Shown here one piece after another: positions 63,944 to 64,000 of a DNA stretch of 64,000 nt. A model generated the notes under the pieces. The model was not told the origin of the DNA. It was given only the letters and a program-made list of their open reading frames with translations, and ran no database searches. The number at the start of each line of letters is the position of its first letter. The stretch's first letter is position 1. The position numbers and the translations under genes were made by a program. The stretch comes from Cohnella terricola (GTDB lineage Bacteria; Bacillota; Bacilli; Paenibacillales; Paenibacillaceae): positions 1 to 64,000 of the forward strand of contig NZ_VNJJ01000006.1 in the NCBI RefSeq assembly GCF_007786475.1, written 5' to 3'.

Positions 63944-64000
63944 TATAAGTATCCAAAAAGAACTGAAAGCGAGTCGGCTCGAGCGTCCGGGGATGGGGAT

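Overview
The window looks like chromosomal DNA of an endospore-forming Firmicute of the Paenibacillaceae, most like Cohnella or Paenibacillus. This is inferred from moderately high GC, strong GGAGG-type ribosome binding sites, a gerA-type germination operon, an alpha/beta-type small acid-soluble spore protein, ECF sigma/DUF4179 pairs, a GlpP-type glycerol operon and an mhq quinone-response operon. No rRNA, tRNA, CRISPR, prophage or insertion sequence was recognised. Most genes are on the minus strand.

Layout. 1-5.3 kb: a ketopantoate-reductase-like gene, then glpP-glpK-glpD on the minus strand with two GlpP-type antitermination leaders. 5.3-9.7 kb: a DUF4179 regulator/ECF sigma pair and a large membrane-anchored alpha/beta hydrolase. 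9.8-10.6 kb: a tandem array of a 51-bp hairpin unit. 10.7-16.3 kb: a DUF3900-like protein, a 47-codon spore-like gene, a DUF4362 lipoprotein, DUF3243, peptide deformylase, and a DinG-like helicase broken by an internal deletion but still behind a LexA box. 16.4-20.9 kb: a LacI-controlled GH4 glycosidase/sugar kinase operon and a HAD phosphatase. 20.9-27.1 kb: membrane proteins including HtpX, a candidate small RNA, a spore protein and an ABC-F protein behind a leader ORF and attenuator. 27.2-35.4 kb: ArsR/AHSA1, MFS, mhq operon, Rrf2/DoxX, MATE and AraC. 35.4-42.9 kb: a bicupin oxalate decarboxylase-like enzyme with an altered lid, peptidase T, an alkyltransferase-like protein, an MBL hydrolase and a YdjC/transporter pair. 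43-48 kb: gerA-gerB-gerC and an iron-type alcohol dehydrogenase. 48.2-54.6 kb: a chemotaxis receptor, a putative nuclease-fold gene bracketed by two 51-bp arrays, and a heterodimeric multidrug ABC exporter. 54.7-64 kb: DUF6509, Nudix, a polytopic membrane protein, an SgrR-like regulator, a second DUF4179/ECF pair, and two adjacent nitrilase-family genes, one lacking its catalytic cysteine.

The most unusual signal is in the intergenic DNA. At ten places, at least seven unrelated short hairpin sequences are repeated with nearly the same period, 50-52 bp. Two unrelated families share a four-hairpin spacing of about 51/61/51 or 52/62/52. Arrays range from 2 to about 15 units. They usually lie just beyond the 3' end of a gene or terminator and have no CRISPR-like unique spacers. 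The second strong signal is the leader of the ABC-F gene, where mutually exclusive pairings between the leader-ORF ribosome binding site, its last codons and a terminator can be read directly from the sequence.
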